Below, one piece after another: positions 36,105 through 44,949 of a DNA stretch of 64,000 nt. The translations under genes were made by a program, and so were the position numbers. The stretch is from the NCBI GenBank assembly GCA_947504185.1, contig CANNGJ010000004.1, positions 111,358 through 175,357 on the forward strand. Direction: 5' to 3'. The stretch comes from an uncultured Tenacibaculum sp. (GTDB lineage Bacteria; Bacteroidota; Bacteroidia; Flavobacteriales; Flavobacteriaceae). Positions within the stretch are counted from its first letter, which is position 1, and every line of letters begins with the position of its first letter. The notes under the pieces were generated by a model that saw only the letters and a program-made list of their open reading frames with translations, did not search any database and was not told the DNA's origin.

Positions 36105-38546
36105 TTAATTGTTATTTTTTTCGTTTTCTAATAACTGATCTAATGCAACCAAATCAGGAACTAAAACTTGTCTTGCTTTACTACCTTCGAAAGACCCAAC
36201 AATACCAGCAGCTTCTAATTGATCTATTAATCTACCAGCTCTGTTGTATCCTAGCTTTAATTTACGTTGCAATAAAGATGCCGAACCTTGTTGCGCTGTA
36301 ACAATAAGTTCAGCTGCATCTTTAAACAGTTTATCTCTATCTGCAATATCAATATCAACATTTGTGCCACCTTCTTCACCAACATATTCTGGTAATAGAT
36401 GCGCTTCTGGATATGCACGTTGAGACCCAATGAAATCAGTAATTTTTTCAACCTCAGGAGTATCAACAAAAGCACATTGAATTCTGTTTAAATCGTTTCC
36501 TGCAGTATATAACATATCTCCGCGACCAATTAATTGATCTGCTCCACCCGCATCTAGAATAGTTCTAGAATCAATTTTAGAAGTTACTCTAAAAGCAATT
36601 CTCGCTGGAAAGTTAGCTTTAATAATACCTGTAATTACATTTACAGAGGGTCTCTGCGTTGCTACTATTAAATGAATTCCAATAGCACGAGCTAATTGTG
36701 CTAAACGAGCTATAGGTGTTTCCACTTCTTTACCAGCAGTCATAATTAAATCTGCAAATTCATCAATGACTAAAACTATATATGGTAAAAATTGATGTCC
36801 GTCGTTTGGATTTAATTTACGTGCTTTAAATTTCGCATTGTATTCTTTTAAATTACGAACCATTGCATTTTTAAGCAAGTCGTAACGGGCATCCATTTCA
36901 ATACATAATGAATTTAGCGTGTTTACAACTTTAGTGGTGTCAGTAATAATAGCATCTTCACTATCTGGAAGTTTCGCTAAATAATGGCGTTCTATCTTGT
37001 TAAATAAAGTAAGCTCTACTTTCTTGGGATCAACCAATACGAATTTTACTTCAGCTGGGTGTTTTTTGTAAAGTAAAGATGTTAATACAGCATTTAAACC
37101 AACAGACTTTCCTTGTCCGGTAGCACCAGCCATTAATAAGTGAGGCATTTTAGCTAAATCAACCACAAAAGTTTCGTTAGAAATTGTTTTACCAAGTGCG
37201 ATAGGCAATTCCATTTGTGATTCTTGAAATTTCTTTGAAGAAATAACTGAATGCATAGAAACAATCGTCGATTTTTTATTTGGTACTTCAATACCAATAG
37301 TTCCTTTTCCAGGAATTGGCGCAATAATACGTATTCCTAGAGCTGATAATGACAATGCGATGTCGTCTTCTAAATTTTTAATTTTAGAAATTCTAACACC
37401 AGCTTCAGGTACAATTTCATACAATGTAATTGTTGGTCCTACAGTAGCTTTAATTTTAGAAATACCAATTTTATAATTGTTTAATGTTTCTACAATTTTA
37501 TTTTTGTTGGCTTCTAATTCTTCTGGGTCAATAGAAATACTATCGTTATATTCTTTTAATAAATTAAATGTAGGGAACTTGAAATTTCCTAGATCTAAAG
37601 TTGGATCAAATTCTCCAAAATCTTTTACTAATTGATCAGAAAGGTTTTCTGTAGCGCTTTTTTCCTCTGCTATTTTCTCAATTGCAACTTCAACTTCTTT
37701 TTTTGATTGTTCAGAAATATTAAGTGTAGAAGTTTCATTTGTTAACTCAACAGAAGGAGTTTCTTCTTCTTTTTGAGTTGAAGTTTTAACATCAGAATGT
37801 TTTGTTATGGTAGGTTGTAAATTTTCTACAGAAAGTTCAAAGTCAGATTTTTGAACTTTATCTATTTCAGTTTTATTTACTGTATCAGTGTTTTCTTCTT
37901 TTATATCTTCTGATTGCTTAGAAAGTCTAGCTAATTCTTTTTTCTCTTTATTTGCTTTTACTTTTTCGTTAATAGCTTCAGGGGTAATACTGAATTTGAT
38001 AATCAAAAAAGCGATAAGAAAGAACAGCAATAAAATCATTAACCCTGTTTTTCCTAGAAAGGTTTGCAGGTATTCATTTAGCTCTAAACCAATAATACCA
38101 GATAAAACTGCATTTTTTTTCTGAACAAAACCAAAAGCTACCGATACCCATAGCATACTTAATAAGCCCCAGTTCCAAGAAGTAACAATTCTTTTTAAAT
38201 TAGTTTGTAAGAAAATTCGAGCACTGGTAAAAAAAAGTGTGATAGGAATAAGGAATGCACCTACACCAAAACCATCAAACACAAAAAAGTTGCTAAGTTT
38301 TGAACCAATTTTACCTAACAGATTTTTTGTAGGAATACTTTTATTACCAAATTCTGTTAATGTACTTTGATCTTCTTGCCAAGAAAAAAAGAAAGACACA
38401 AAAGCAACTGTTAGAAATATTGAAAAAAGAAACAAAAAGGCTCCTAAAATAGTTTGATTTTGCCTGTTAGAAAAAAAAGTATTTATTCTTTTAAATACGC
38501 TTGTTTTTGGTTGTTTCTTTTGAACAGTTGTCTTTTTTTTAGCCAT
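36105..38546 (-). CDS. ftsK: DNA translocase FtsK/SpoIIIE
   Basis: 813 residues. Four transmembrane segments within about residues 30-185, a charged linker (about 190-330), the FtsK ATPase with Walker A GATGQGKS (about 475-482) and Walker B IVLVIDEFADLI, and the C-terminal gamma winged helix that reads KOPS (SLLQRKLKLGYNRAGRLIDQLEAAGIVG). It pumps chromosomal DNA at the division septum. It lies upstream of lolA on the same strand. Confidence 0.97.
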   Translation of the reverse strand: MAKKKTTVQKKQPKTSVFKRINTFFSNRQNQTILGAFLFLFSIFLTVAFVSFFFSWQEDQSTLTEFGNKSIPTKNLLGKIGSKLSNFFVFDGFGVGAFLIPITLFFTSARIFLQTNLKRIVTSWNWGLLSMLWVSVAFGFVQKKNAVLSGIIGLELNEYLQTFLGKTGLMILLLFFLIAFLIIKFSITPEAINEKVKANKEKKELARLSKQSEDIKEENTDTVNKTEIDKVQKSDFELSVENLQPTITKHSDVKTSTQKEEETPSVELTNETSTLNISEQSKKEVEVAIEKIAEEKSATENLSDQLVKDFGEFDPTLDLGNFKFPTFNLLKEYNDSISIDPEELEANKNKIVETLNNYKIGISKIKATVGPTITLYEIVPEAGVRISKIKNLEDDIALSLSALGIRIIAPIPGKGTIGIEVPNKKSTIVSMHSVISSKKFQESQMELPIALGKTISNETFVVDLAKMPHLLMAGATGQGKSVGLNAVLTSLLYKKHPAEVKFVLVDPKKVELTLFNKIERHYLAKLPDSEDAIITDTTKVVNTLNSLCIEMDARYDLLKNAMVRNLKEYNAKFKARKLNPNDGHQFLPYIVLVIDEFADLIMTAGKEVETPIARLAQLARAIGIHLIVATQRPSVNVITGIIKANFPARIAFRVTSKIDSRTILDAGGADQLIGRGDMLYTAGNDLNRIQCAFVDTPEVEKITDFIGSQRAYPEAHLLPEYVGEEGGTNVDIDIADRDKLFKDAAELIVTAQQGSASLLQRKLKLGYNRAGRLIDQLEAAGIVGSFEGSKARQVLVPDLVALDQLLENEKNNN

Positions 38547-38573
38547 GTATTTTTGTTAGAAATAATTTAAACG

Positions 38574-38954
38574 CTACAATATAGCTATTATTTTAGGAAG
38601 ATAAATGATGCAAGCAATGATCAACGAAGTAAATGCTGCAAAAGCAGGAGCACCCGCTGCGATGTCTTTTATAAACCCTATTTTTTCGTGATAATCTGGA
38701 TGAATAAAATCCGCTACTTTTTCGATAGCAGTATTTAATGCTTCAGCAACTAAAACCATTCCTATAAGTAAACACTGAATCATCCATTCTGTCATAGAAA
38801 TGTTAAAATAGAATCCAGCTATAGTAGCAATTAAACCAAAAGTAATTTGCGCTTTAATACTATCTTCAGTTGTAGCTAATAACCAGATACCTTTAATAGC
38901 AAATTTCATACTTCGTAAACGTCCCTTTATAAAACCGTCATTCGGATTTTTCAT
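38574..38954 (-). CDS. dgkA: Diacylglycerol kinase family protein
   Basis: 126 residues, three transmembrane segments. The signature EALNTAIEKVADFIHPDYHEKIGFIKDIAAGAPAF contains the conserved Glu, Asn and the K-D-x-A-A-x-A motif of prokaryotic DgkA. Possible substrates are diacylglycerol or undecaprenol. Eight bases after tpx, 27 before ftsK. Confidence 0.95.
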   Translation of the reverse strand: MKNPNDGFIKGRLRSMKFAIKGIWLLATTEDSIKAQITFGLIATIAGFYFNISMTEWMIQCLLIGMVLVAEALNTAIEKVADFIHPDYHEKIGFIKDIAAGAPAFAAFTSLIIACIIYLPKIIAIL

Positions 38955-38962
38955 AAATAGTA

Positions 38963-39460
38963 CTATAAAGCCTTTATAGCTGCTTCGTAATTTGGTTCGT
39001 CAACAATTTCAGGAACTTGTTCAGTATAAGTAACTTCACCGTTTTCGTTAATAATAACAATACAACGAGAATGTAAACTAGTTAATGGACCATTTTTAAC
39101 TTCTAATCCATAATCTTTACCAAATTTACCTGTAGCAAAATCAGAAAGCATAACCACATTTTCAATTCCTTCTGCACCACAAAAACGACCTTGAGCAAAT
39201 GGTAAATCTCTTGAAATACATAAAACTTTTGTATTCTCTAATTCTGAAGCTTTTTTGTTAAATTCTCTTACAGAGGTAGCACAAGTACCAGTATCTACAC
39301 TTGGAAAAATATTTAAGATTAGTTTACTGCCAGAAAAATCATTTAAGTTTTTAACAGATAAGTCTGTTCCAACTAACGAAAAATCAATTGCTTTACTTCC
39401 TGTTTTAGGTAAGTTTCCTATTGTTTCTATTGCGTTTCCTTTTAGTGTAACTGTTGCCAT
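38963..39460 (-). CDS. tpx: Thiol peroxidase (atypical 2-Cys peroxiredoxin)
   Basis: 165 residues. The peroxidatic cysteine lies in SVDTGTCATSVREF (about residue 60) and the resolving cysteine in VLCISRDLPFAQGRFCG (about residue 93), typical of Tpx. It reduces hydroperoxides using thioredoxin. A TACCTTTG box is found 22 bases upstream, so it is the first gene of the tpx-dgkA-ftsK-lolA run. Confidence 0.97.
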   Translation of the reverse strand: MATVTLKGNAIETIGNLPKTGSKAIDFSLVGTDLSVKNLNDFSGSKLILNIFPSVDTGTCATSVREFNKKASELENTKVLCISRDLPFAQGRFCGAEGIENVVMLSDFATGKFGKDYGLEVKNGPLTSLHSRCIVIINENGEVTYTEQVPEIVDEPNYEAAIKAL

Positions 39461-39482
39461 TTTTGTTTGTTTTTAAGAATAC

Positions 39483-39490
39483 CAAAGGTA
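39483..39490 (-). promoter_or_regulatory. -7 promoter box of the tpx operon
   Basis: TACCTTTG on the minus strand, 22 bases before the tpx ATG; the same box sequence occurs at lptG. Confidence 0.5.
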
Positions 39491-39571
39491 ATTAAATTAA
39501 TTAAAAAAAGGTGTAGATAAACCTATGGACTGTTAAAAAAGTTATCTTCGCAGTCTGAAATAAATGAACTA

Positions 39572-40972
39572 TTGAATTTACAACAATACACATCTGAATT
39601 TAAGTATAATTGGAAGCTCGCAGCTCCTGTTATGTTAGGTATGTTAGGGCATACTTTTGTGAGTTTTGTTGATAATATTATGGTAGGGCAGTTAGGAACG
39701 GCAGAATTAGCTGCGGTTTCTTTAGGTAATAGTTTTATGTTTATTGCCATGTCTTTAGGAATTGGTTTTTCAACAGCGATAACACCTTTGATTGCTGAAG
39801 CAGATTCATCTAATAATTTTAAGCAAGCAAAATCTACATTTAAACATGGATTGTTTTTATGTTCTGCCATAGGAATTTTAATGTTTCTGATGGTTTTTTT
39901 TTCTAAACCATTAATGTATTTAATGAAGCAACCTGTTGAAGTTGTTGAGTTGGCAATACCTTATTTAGATTTGGTTGCTTTTTCATTGATTCCAATGATT
40001 ATTTTTCAGGCATTTAAACAGTTTAGTGATGGAATGTCGATGACTCGTTATCCGATGTATGCAACGATAATAGCCAACTTATTAAACGTTTTATTAAACT
40101 ATTTACTGATTTTCGGAAAGTTTGGTTTTCCTGAAATGGGAATTGTTGGTGCTGCTTACGGTACTTTGGTTTCGAGGTTTGTTATGGTCGTATATTTATG
40201 GTGGTTATTAACTAAAAAAGAACGCTCTAGGAAATTAGTAACCAACATTAAATTATTTGTATTAGATAAGTTGATGCTTCGAAAAATTATCAGTTTAGGA
40301 GCTCCAAGTGCAATGCAAATGTTTTTTGAGGTTGCCATTTTTACAGCAGCAATATGGTTAAGTGGATTGTTAGGTAAAAACCCACAAGCAGCAAATCAAA
40401 TAGCTTTAAATTTATCTTCTATGACATTTATGGTTGCTATGGGGTTAAGTGTAGCTTCTATGGTTAGAGTAGGGAACCAAAAAGGATTGCAAAATTTTAA
40501 AGAGCTAAGAAGAATAGCGTTTTCAATATTTTTATTAGGAATTATTTTAGCTGTAGGGTTTGCAACCGTGTTTTTTATTTTCCATAAATCACTTCCAAAT
40601 TTATATGTGGATTTAAGTGATGCTAATAATTATGCTGATAATATGGAGGTAATGAAAATTGCAGCAAACTTATTAATAGCCGCAGCAATTTTTCAAATAT
40701 CAGATAGTATTCAAGTAATGGTTTTAGGAACTTTACGTGGATTACAAGACGTGAAGATTCCAACAATAATTACATTTATATCGTATTGGATAGTAGGTTT
40801 TCCGATTAGTTATTATTTCGGAAAAGAAGACATGTACGGTAGTTTTGGTATTTGGTTAGGACTTTTAGCAGGTTTAACTACAGCTTCTATATTATTATTC
40901 ATTCGATTTAATAAATTAACTTTACAATTAATAAAAAATAACCCAATTACCGAGGTTAAACAAAATATATAA
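39572..40972 (+). CDS. MATE-family efflux transporter (NorM-like)
   Basis: 466 residues, 12 transmembrane segments in two six-helix halves. The opening PVMLGMLGHTFVSFVDNIMVGQLGTAELAAVSLGNS is typical of the NorM branch, cation-coupled drug exporters. The start is TTG: the nearest ATG (39564) is out of frame and stops after three codons, and no in-frame ATG precedes the family-like MNLQQYT N-terminus. A TATCTTCG box (39543-39550) lies 21 bases upstream. Confidence 0.92.
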   Translation: MNLQQYTSEFKYNWKLAAPVMLGMLGHTFVSFVDNIMVGQLGTAELAAVSLGNSFMFIAMSLGIGFSTAITPLIAEADSSNNFKQAKSTFKHGLFLCSAIGILMFLMVFFSKPLMYLMKQPVEVVELAIPYLDLVAFSLIPMIIFQAFKQFSDGMSMTRYPMYATIIANLLNVLLNYLLIFGKFGFPEMGIVGAAYGTLVSRFVMVVYLWWLLTKKERSRKLVTNIKLFVLDKLMLRKIISLGAPSAMQMFFEVAIFTAAIWLSGLLGKNPQAANQIALNLSSMTFMVAMGLSVASMVRVGNQKGLQNFKELRRIAFSIFLLGIILAVGFATVFFIFHKSLPNLYVDLSDANNYADNMEVMKIAANLLIAAAIFQISDSIQVMVLGTLRGLQDVKIPTIITFISYWIVGFPISYYFGKEDMYGSFGIWLGLLAGLTTASILLFIRFNKLTLQLIKNNPITEVKQNI

Positions 40973-40986
40973 AAGATTCTCAATTT

Positions 40987-41211
40987 ATGGACTTACCTAA
41001 ATTTTTATTAGCAGATAATAGCAATCATCCAGAAGATATTTTTGTGTTACATACTGAATATCCTCGTTTTTTAATTAATTTGAAAGATGATTCGGTAGAA
41101 TGGTTTGAAGATTTAACTGGTGAAAAGGAAGAAGATGTAACTACAGAGCTTGCCGATTTAATGGATAAAGCTGGTGAGTTTTATGATGAAGAAATGAAAG
41201 GTTTGGAATAG
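40987..41211 (+). CDS. Small acidic protein of unknown function
   Basis: 74 residues, strongly acidic: DLPKFLLADNSNHPEDIFVLHTEYPRFLI then a Glu/Asp-rich tail. It looks like a conserved flavobacterial protein without an assigned function. It follows the MATE gene by 14 bases and is probably cotranscribed. Its stop is followed within two bases by the cassette boundary at 41214. Confidence 0.75.
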   Translation: MDLPKFLLADNSNHPEDIFVLHTEYPRFLINLKDDSVEWFEDLTGEKEEDVTTELADLMDKAGEFYDEEMKGLE

Positions 41212-41213
41212 TT

Positions 41214-41352
41214 TTTCGCTAACGTTTATGTATAAGATTAGTTGCGTGTTTTAAGCACTAAAGTTAGCAAATAAATCGCAGATAGAAAGTCCGCGAGGAC
41301 TTTCGTAAGTAGGCTAGAAACTAGCAATTAATTTTATACTGTGTTGGCAACA
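41214..41352 (+). repeat. Left structured end of the cassette
   Basis: 139 bp. Besides the outer and inner boxes it holds a perfect stem GAAAGTCC-GCGA-GGACTTTC with a GNRA-type loop (41285-41304), a second stem GCTAG-AAA-CTAGC (41313-41325), and TATGTATAA near the outer box that can partly pair with TTATAC near the inner one. No protein is encoded. Confidence 0.65.
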
Positions 41353-41357
41353 GTATT

Positions 41358-42326
41358 TTATATGTTCGGAATAATGTGTTTCTGAATCAATTCAATTCTA
41401 TCTTTTGCTCTCGGCATAAATTGTGATGTAATAGCGATTATAACATTTTCAAGTCGGTTAACATAAATTATATTACCACCGTCTCCGATAGCTGAAAAAC
41501 AATCATTTTCTTGGTTATCAATTATCCACCATAAATATCCATAAGCTAAATCATTCAACTGACTATGCTTTTTAGTACTTTCTGTAATCCATTTGGATGA
41601 AATTATTTGACTATTATTCCACTTTCCCTTATTCAGATATAATTGACCAATTTTAGCCATATCTGTAGTTGTCAAAGTTAATCCCCAACCTGCTGTATTT
41701 ATACTTTTAGGGTCAATTACCCAACCATTTACATATTTATCTTTAAGAAATGAAAAATGTTCTTCTTTGTTATGTATTCGCAAATTATTAGGTGATTTAA
41801 TCCCCAAAGGAGAAAATAAGTTTTCTGAAGCAAAATCAAGTATAGATTGCCCTGTAGCATTTGCGAGAATACCGGACAAGACTTGCAATCCTATTGTTGT
41901 ATATTTAAAATCTCCGCTTAAAGTTTTTCCTCCTAATAAGTCAAGTACTGATTTAGTCCAATCGTCACTTGAATAGACTCTCGTGTAAGGTTCAGATTTA
42001 AATTTGTATGGAGCAGTCATTGTTAACAAATGTCTTATCGTTATATTCTGAATGGTTCTTTCTCTTTTTTTGAGAACATATTTAGGGAAAAAATTTAAAA
42101 CGTTTTGTTCTGTATTTTTTATAAATCCTTTGTCAATTGCTATTCCAACAAGAATGGATAATATACTTTTCGTTACAGAAGCAATGTGAATAGTGTCGTT
42201 TTTTTTATAATCATTGAAATAATTTTCGAAGACGATATCATTATTTTTTATAACTATAATTCCAGCAATGTTTGTATAATCTTCTTGAATTATTTTTTCT
42301 AATTCTAATGTTTTTTTGTTATTCAT
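41358..42326 (-). CDS. Serine hydrolase of the class C beta-lactamase-like family
   Basis: 322 residues. The nucleophile motif is SVTK (Ser50, Lys53) in IHIASVTKSILSILVG. The second motif, usually YxN, appears as YTT (in GDFKYTTIGLQVLSG), and the third motif HxG/KTG appears as GDG near the C-terminus. No signal peptide is visible, which argues against a periplasmic beta-lactamase; an esterase or D-aminopeptidase-like activity is more likely. It is the only gene of the cassette and is oriented against the upstream MATE genes. Confidence 0.85.
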   Translation of the reverse strand: MNNKKTLELEKIIQEDYTNIAGIIVIKNNDIVFENYFNDYKKNDTIHIASVTKSILSILVGIAIDKGFIKNTEQNVLNFFPKYVLKKRERTIQNITIRHLLTMTAPYKFKSEPYTRVYSSDDWTKSVLDLLGGKTLSGDFKYTTIGLQVLSGILANATGQSILDFASENLFSPLGIKSPNNLRIHNKEEHFSFLKDKYVNGWVIDPKSINTAGWGLTLTTTDMAKIGQLYLNKGKWNNSQIISSKWITESTKKHSQLNDLAYGYLWWIIDNQENDCFSAIGDGGNIIYVNRLENVIIAITSQFMPRAKDRIELIQKHIIPNI

Positions 42327-42623
42327 ATCTAGTTGTTTTTCACAAAATTACATCAGTCAAATTTGTTTTATTTACTATTAAATAAACAATTTTAAATTAC
42401 TATTGATTTACAATTATTTACAAGTCGTAAAATTGTATTGAAAACTATAAGTCTATCGATTTTTCTCTTTTGAAGAGAATAAAAAAGTGATTAATAAATT
42501 CTAGTTTGGAGTTTTTGGGATATTGTTGCCAATGTGGATAAGAATATGAATCCGTTTTAATGATTTATATTCAACGTTAGCGAAAGGTAGTTTTTTGAGA
42601 TTGAAAAATCAAGAGGAGAAACG
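42327..42623. other. Intergenic stretch between the serine hydrolase and mutS2
   Basis: 297 bp of AT-rich sequence. The first ~195 bp would contain the hydrolase promoter, but no convincing -7 box was found; the rest holds the right end of the cassette. No open reading frame of note. Confidence 0.5.
42524..42585 (-). repeat. Right structured end of the cassette
   Basis: 62 bp. Read on the minus strand it begins GCTAACGTT, holds the stem GAATAT/ATATTC and ends TTGGCAACA, the same order of boxes as the left end but much shorter and with a different central part. Confidence 0.6.
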
Positions 42624-44828
42624 CTATTTTTTAGCGCGCTCAACCAATTCTAATTGTTCAATTTTAGCTTCAGTAGTAAACAAACCGTAATTAATAAAAG
42701 CTTTTTTCTTTTCAATTTTATCAATCGTACCTACAGCATTACCGTCAATTAAGCGTACTCGATCATTTATTTTATAGATATAGGCTGCTTTTTCTTTCGC
42801 TACTTTTTCAGCTTCTTTTTTCTTTGTTTCTCTAACTTTTACAACTTTTTGTAATACTTCTTTTTCTACTTTTTTTATAGCTTCTTGTTGCTTTTGGGCT
42901 ATAACTTTTTCTTGTTTCTTTTGTGTTTTAGTTTTCTTTTCAGGATTTCTTTTTAAGTGTTTTGTTTTCTCACTAGTAACCCATTTTAAAAAGTTAGTGG
43001 ACAACTCTTTTTTGTTGTTAGTTTGAAAATATTTGTTCAACAACTCATTTATTTTTCTACCTAAAGATAACATACGTTGGTTGTTGTCGTACAGCTCTTG
43101 AAAACCAGAAAGCTTGTCTTGTAACTTTAACTCTTTTTCTTGTAGGTTTTCTATGTGTTCTTGACCTTTTGATTTTTGTTTAACTAAACTATCGGAAGTT
43201 TTTTGTAAACGATTTCGCTCTTTTTGAAGTTTAGAAATAGTTTTATCTAATCTAATTTTTTCAGTTTCAACTCTCTTTTTAGCTCTGTTAATTAAGCTAT
43301 ATGGAATTCCGTTTTTCTGAGCCACTTCGAAAGTAAAAGAACTACCAGCTTGTCCTATAAATAATTTATATAAAGGCTCTAAGGTTCGTTCGTCAAACTG
43401 CATGTTGGCATTGGTAACATTATCTAATTCGTTTGCTAAAACTTTTAAGTTGGCGTAGTGCGTAGTAATAATCCCAAAAGCTTTCCTTTCATAGAATTCT
43501 TCTAAAAAAATTTCGGCTAATGCCCCACCTAATTCAGGATCTGATCCAGTACCAAATTCATCAATTAAGAATAAGGTGCTATCGTTACATTTTTTTAAGA
43601 ACGAACGCATGTTTTTTAATCGATAGCTATAAGTACTTAATTGATTTTCTATAGACTGATTATCACCAATGTCAGTTAAAACGGTATTAAACAAAGTAGT
43701 TTCGCTACGTTCATGTACAGGAATTAATAATCCACTTTGTAACATTACTTGTAATAAACCGATTGTTTTTAAAGTAATACTTTTTCCACCTGCATTCGGT
43801 CCTGAAATAACAATAATTTGTTGTTTCTCATCCAATCGAATAGTCTGTGGAATGGTTTCAATATTTTGAGTTGTGTTTTTTTTCCATAAAACAGGATGAA
43901 AAGCATCTTTAAAATAGATTTTCTTCTCTTTTGTTATTTTAGGTAGTAAACCATTAATGCTTACAGCATATTTAGCTTTAGCACCTACAAGATCTAAATG
44001 AGTTAAAAATGTAACATATTCATTTAACAAAGATGTATAAGGACGAATTTCGGTAGCTAACGCTCTTAATATTCGTACAACTTCTTGTTTTTCTTCATAC
44101 ATTAAGTTTTGTAACTCTCTACTGTACGCTAAAGTTGCCTGTGGAGCGATATAAACAATGTTTCCAGATTTTGAAGAACCAAGTAAGCTTCCTTTTATTT
44201 TACGACGATGCATGGCTGAAACTGCTAAAACACGTTGGTTATCTACAACAGTTTCTTTAATATCATCTAAATAACCACTAGCGATACTTTTGCTAAGTGT
44301 ATGGGAAAAACTTTCAGAAATTTTCCCTCGAACATTATTAATGTCTTTTCTTATTTGTTTTAAAACTGGTGATGCATTGTTTGCTACTTCACCATAAGAA
44401 GTAATAATTTTTTTAATGCTGTCTGAAACAATAGTTGTGAATTCAATTTCATTACTTAATTTAAAAATAGTAGGGTAGTAGGTTTCAAATTTTTTTAGAA
44501 ACTTTTTTTGCTCATTTACAGTTTCAGTAACCGTAGCAACTTTTAAAAAACCTTCGGTTTCTAAAAAACTATTTTCAATAGCTAATCTCTTAATTTCTTC
44601 AGAGATATCCTCAAAATAATGATTCGGAATACGATTCTCATTCTCAAAAGAAGAAAGATATTCATTTACCATATTCAATTCAAAAAATAACTTTTTCTTA
44701 TTTGAAATAGGGTGAATTTGTAATGTTTGCTCTTTTCCTAAATTAGAAATACAATGTTCTGCAACTTGTTCTAAAACCGTTGTGAATTCTAAATCTTGAA
44801 GCGTCTTTTTTGAAATGCTTTTAGTCAA
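42624..44828 (-). CDS. mutS2: MutS2-family ATPase lacking the Smr domain
   Basis: 734 residues. MutS core and clamp regions followed by the ATPase: Walker A SGPNAGGKSITLKTIGLL, Walker B TLFLIDEFGTGSDPELGGALAEI, and GIITTHYANLK. A long Lys/Glu-rich coiled region follows, and the protein ends in a small KOW-like segment (INDRVRLIDGNAVGTIDKIE). The C-terminal Smr nuclease domain of typical MutS2 is absent. The start is TTG at 44828; no in-frame ATG lies upstream, and a TATTTTTG box sits 22 bases before it. MutS2 acts on recombination intermediates or stalled ribosomes, not mismatch repair. Confidence 0.92.
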   Translation of the reverse strand: MTKSISKKTLQDLEFTTVLEQVAEHCISNLGKEQTLQIHPISNKKKLFFELNMVNEYLSSFENENRIPNHYFEDISEEIKRLAIENSFLETEGFLKVATVTETVNEQKKFLKKFETYYPTIFKLSNEIEFTTIVSDSIKKIITSYGEVANNASPVLKQIRKDINNVRGKISESFSHTLSKSIASGYLDDIKETVVDNQRVLAVSAMHRRKIKGSLLGSSKSGNIVYIAPQATLAYSRELQNLMYEEKQEVVRILRALATEIRPYTSLLNEYVTFLTHLDLVGAKAKYAVSINGLLPKITKEKKIYFKDAFHPVLWKKNTTQNIETIPQTIRLDEKQQIIVISGPNAGGKSITLKTIGLLQVMLQSGLLIPVHERSETTLFNTVLTDIGDNQSIENQLSTYSYRLKNMRSFLKKCNDSTLFLIDEFGTGSDPELGGALAEIFLEEFYERKAFGIITTHYANLKVLANELDNVTNANMQFDERTLEPLYKLFIGQAGSSFTFEVAQKNGIPYSLINRAKKRVETEKIRLDKTISKLQKERNRLQKTSDSLVKQKSKGQEHIENLQEKELKLQDKLSGFQELYDNNQRMLSLGRKINELLNKYFQTNNKKELSTNFLKWVTSEKTKHLKRNPEKKTKTQKKQEKVIAQKQQEAIKKVEKEVLQKVVKVRETKKKEAEKVAKEKAAYIYKINDRVRLIDGNAVGTIDKIEKKKAFINYGLFTTEAKIEQLELVERAKK

Positions 44829-44850
44829 AATAGTATATTTGAAACCAAAG

Positions 44851-44858
44851 CAAAAATA
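44851..44858 (-). promoter_or_regulatory. -7 promoter box of mutS2
   Basis: TATTTTTG on the minus strand, 22 bases before the TTG start; it supports that start. Confidence 0.5.
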
Positions 44859-44949
44859 AAGGATAGTTTGAAAATATGTTGAGTTTTTTTTTCTTTCTTA
44901 AAAGATTTAAAAATAGTTTATATTTTTTAATACATTTATAAAAAAAAAC

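Larger units (their letters stand above)
41214..42585. mobile_element. Cassette-like insertion bounded by 13-bp inverted repeats
   Basis: TTTCGCTAACGTT (41214-41226) recurs exactly inverted as AACGTTAGCGAAA (42573-42585). Each end also holds a second box facing inward, TGTTGGCAACA (41342-41352) and TGTTGCCAA (42524-42532). In each end the outer GCTAAC can pair with the inner GTTGGC or TTGGC, so both ends can form a folded single-strand structure, reminiscent of integron attC sites though not matching their consensus. The unit carries one serine-hydrolase gene and no recombinase. The interpretation as a mobile cassette is inference. Confidence 0.6.

Noticed and set aside
41214..41352. Left cassette end as a classical integron attC site
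   Set aside because: The boxes do not fit the RYYYAAC/GTTRRRY consensus, both ends are inverted rather than direct, and no integrase gene is present.
42533..42541. Perfect DnaA-box sequence (TTATCCACA on the minus strand)
   Set aside because: Single copy inside the right end of the cassette, far from dnaA, without other boxes nearby or a gene order typical of an origin; most likely coincidence.
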